From: Cytophagales bacterium
GTDB lineage: Bacteria > Bacteroidota > Bacteroidia > Cytophagales > JAAEPT01
Assembly: GCA_011524675.1 (NCBI GenBank)
Contig: WTJX01000587.1
Location: 1-5,872, forward strand
Direction: 5' to 3'
Length of the DNA: 5,872 bases
Part shown: positions 4,749 through 5,872 of the stretch, in pieces
Position numbering within the stretch: the first letter of the stretch is position 1
Layout: each line of letters starts with the position of its first letter
Position numbers and translations under genes: made by a program
The notes under the pieces: generated by a model
The model's input: the letters and a program-made list of their open reading frames with translations, nothing else
The model's database searches: none
What the model was told of the DNA's origin: nothing

Positions 4749-5872
4749 ATGGATCATATCATCATCAAAAAGGAAATAATCAAAAGGTTAGAGAAAACCA
4801 ATATTTTTGAAAGTAATCCTTTATTTATCAAAATCTTAAATTACTTGGTAGAGGCAGAAGAAAAAGGAGAAGTACCAAAGTCTACCACCATAGCCATTGA
4901 TTTGTTTGATGACAATGATACAAGTTCTCTGCCACTGGATGCACACATCAGAGCACAGATACATAGTTTGAGAAAAAAACTAGAGTTGTATTACCTCAAG
5001 GAAGGTAGGAATGATGAAAATAAAATATCTATTCCTAAAGGTAAGTATAAATTAGTACTAGAGCAGTTAAATGCACCCAACAAAAAAGAAAGCGTCAACA
5101 AAGGAAAACTTTTTCTATGGCTAAGCATTCCATTATTGCTTATATCAGTAGGTTTCAACTTGTTTATGATAATAACAAGCAATACACAAGCTTTAGCACC
5201 TAAGTCTCATTCTAATCCTTTTTTTGAAAAAAATGATAAAATCCAAATAGTCTTAGGTGAGAGGTTACTCTATAGAGAGTATAGTGAGACTCTTGGGCGG
5301 TTTCGTTATATCTATGATTCAGATAGAACCATGGCTTCTTCAATATATAAAATAAGAAATTATATAAGGAAGTATCCTCACTTAAAAGTATCGAATACTA
5401 CTTTTGGACTAACAGACCCTTATTTGGTAAACTTTGTCTATGAGTCTCACTTACCAGTGTTAGACAAAGGAAATATGTACCAACTTTCTACAACTTATGA
5501 AAAGGTAAACTCTCCTGTTTTGTTTTTAGGGGATATAGGAGGAGGAAACTTGGGCAAGCTGAAGCATTATTTTCACCTTTCTAATATAAGGTATCCTTAC
5601 GTAAGTAATAAAAAAACAGGTATTGAAGTCGTTAATGGTATAGACACTACCAATTTTGTAAATGATATTTCGTTAGATGACGAAAAAAGAATAGACTATT
5701 TTGTAGTGCTAAGGGTAAAAACAGAGGATGAACATTCCATTCTATTTTTGGCTCACAGTAGTAACTTGACCAAACAATATATGTTAAGGGAGTTTTTGAA
5801 TACTTCATTATACAAAGAAATAGAGAGCGTATTTGATGGAGAAGTACCTTCTTCTTTTGAGGCTATATTTGA
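4749..5872 (+). CDS. Membrane-anchored winged-helix protein, ToxR-like layout, 3' end cut by window
   Basis: This frame stays open from the ATG to the window edge (374 full codons); a TAG at 4743-4745, two codons upstream, fixes this ATG as the earliest start. Residues 1-105 match a winged-helix-like domain known mainly from Acidobacteria and Proteobacteria: FIKILNYLVEAEEKG (26-40), AIDLFD (49-54), HIRAQIHSLRKKLELYYLKEG (start 66) and ISIPKGKY (93-100). A linker rich in Lys leads to one transmembrane helix (about 121-143), so the N-terminus should be cytoplasmic and residues 144 onward extracytoplasmic. The outer domain has the hallmarks PVLFLGDIGGGN (256-267), RIDYFVVLRV (314-323) and ILFLAH (331-336), and appears to end soon after FEAIF. 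From family comparison only a few tens of residues are probably missing. A one-component membrane regulator, perhaps sensing a glycan or envelope state, is plausible; no function is established. Confidence 0.72.
   Translation, partial: MDHIIIKKEIIKRLEKTNIFESNPLFIKILNYLVEAEEKGEVPKSTTIAIDLFDDNDTSSLPLDAHIRAQIHSLRKKLELYYLKEGRNDENKISIPKGKYKLVLEQLNAPNKKESVNKGKLFLWLSIPLLLISVGFNLFMIITSNTQALAPKSHSNPFFEKNDKIQIVLGERLLYREYSETLGRFRYIYDSDRTMASSIYKIRNYIRKYPHLKVSNTTFGLTDPYLVNFVYESHLPVLDKGNMYQLSTTYEKVNSPVLFLGDIGGGNLGKLKHYFHLSNIRYPYVSNKKTGIEVVNGIDTTNFVNDISLDDEKRIDYFVVLRVKTEDEHSILFLAHSSNLTKQYMLREFLNTSLYKEIESVFDGEVPSSFEAIF

Overview
The window looks like an accessory carbohydrate-use region from an AT-rich member of the Bacteroidota, most likely a marine, Cytophagales-like organism. 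The pointers are strong A/T bias in codons and spacers, and start codons preceded by A-rich leaders instead of Shine-Dalgarno sequences. In both exported enzymes a Gln also directly follows the predicted signal peptidase I site, the pattern known as the Bacteroidetes 'Q-rule'. The genus is inference only.

Layout, all genes on the + strand: (1) 1-300, non-coding leader with an 11-bp hairpin ending two bases before the first gene. (2) 301-1584, a short exported GH29-family alpha-L-fucosidase that is almost all catalytic barrel. (3) 1585-1953, a spacer with a 3' stem-loop, a degenerate copy of a dispersed repeat, and two direct repeats that share a 21-bp period. (4) 1954-3915, a second, longer exported GH29-type enzyme with a beta-sandwich and a C-terminal carbohydrate-binding module. 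(5) 3916-4748, an 833-bp spacer with a weak terminator, a 242-bp MITE-like element (18-bp terminal inverted repeats, ATAA on both sides), a 10-bp inverted repeat, and what looks like a broken coding remnant. (6) 4749 to the window edge, a 3'-truncated gene for a membrane-anchored protein with a cytoplasmic winged-helix-like domain, one transmembrane helix and an extracytoplasmic domain.

The two GH29 enzymes are distant paralogues with different architecture and active-site motifs, so they probably cut different fucosyl linkages or related L-sugars from complex glycans such as fucans. No SusC/SusD pair, sulfatase or fucose catabolic gene lies in the window, so the substrate cannot be fixed. 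The third gene could be a ToxR-like one-component sensor controlling them, but that rests only on architecture and proximity. It is separated from the enzymes by repeats and possible terminators.

Most worth following are the membrane winged-helix protein, the MITE-like element with its degenerate relative between the fucosidase genes, and the leader hairpin of the first gene.
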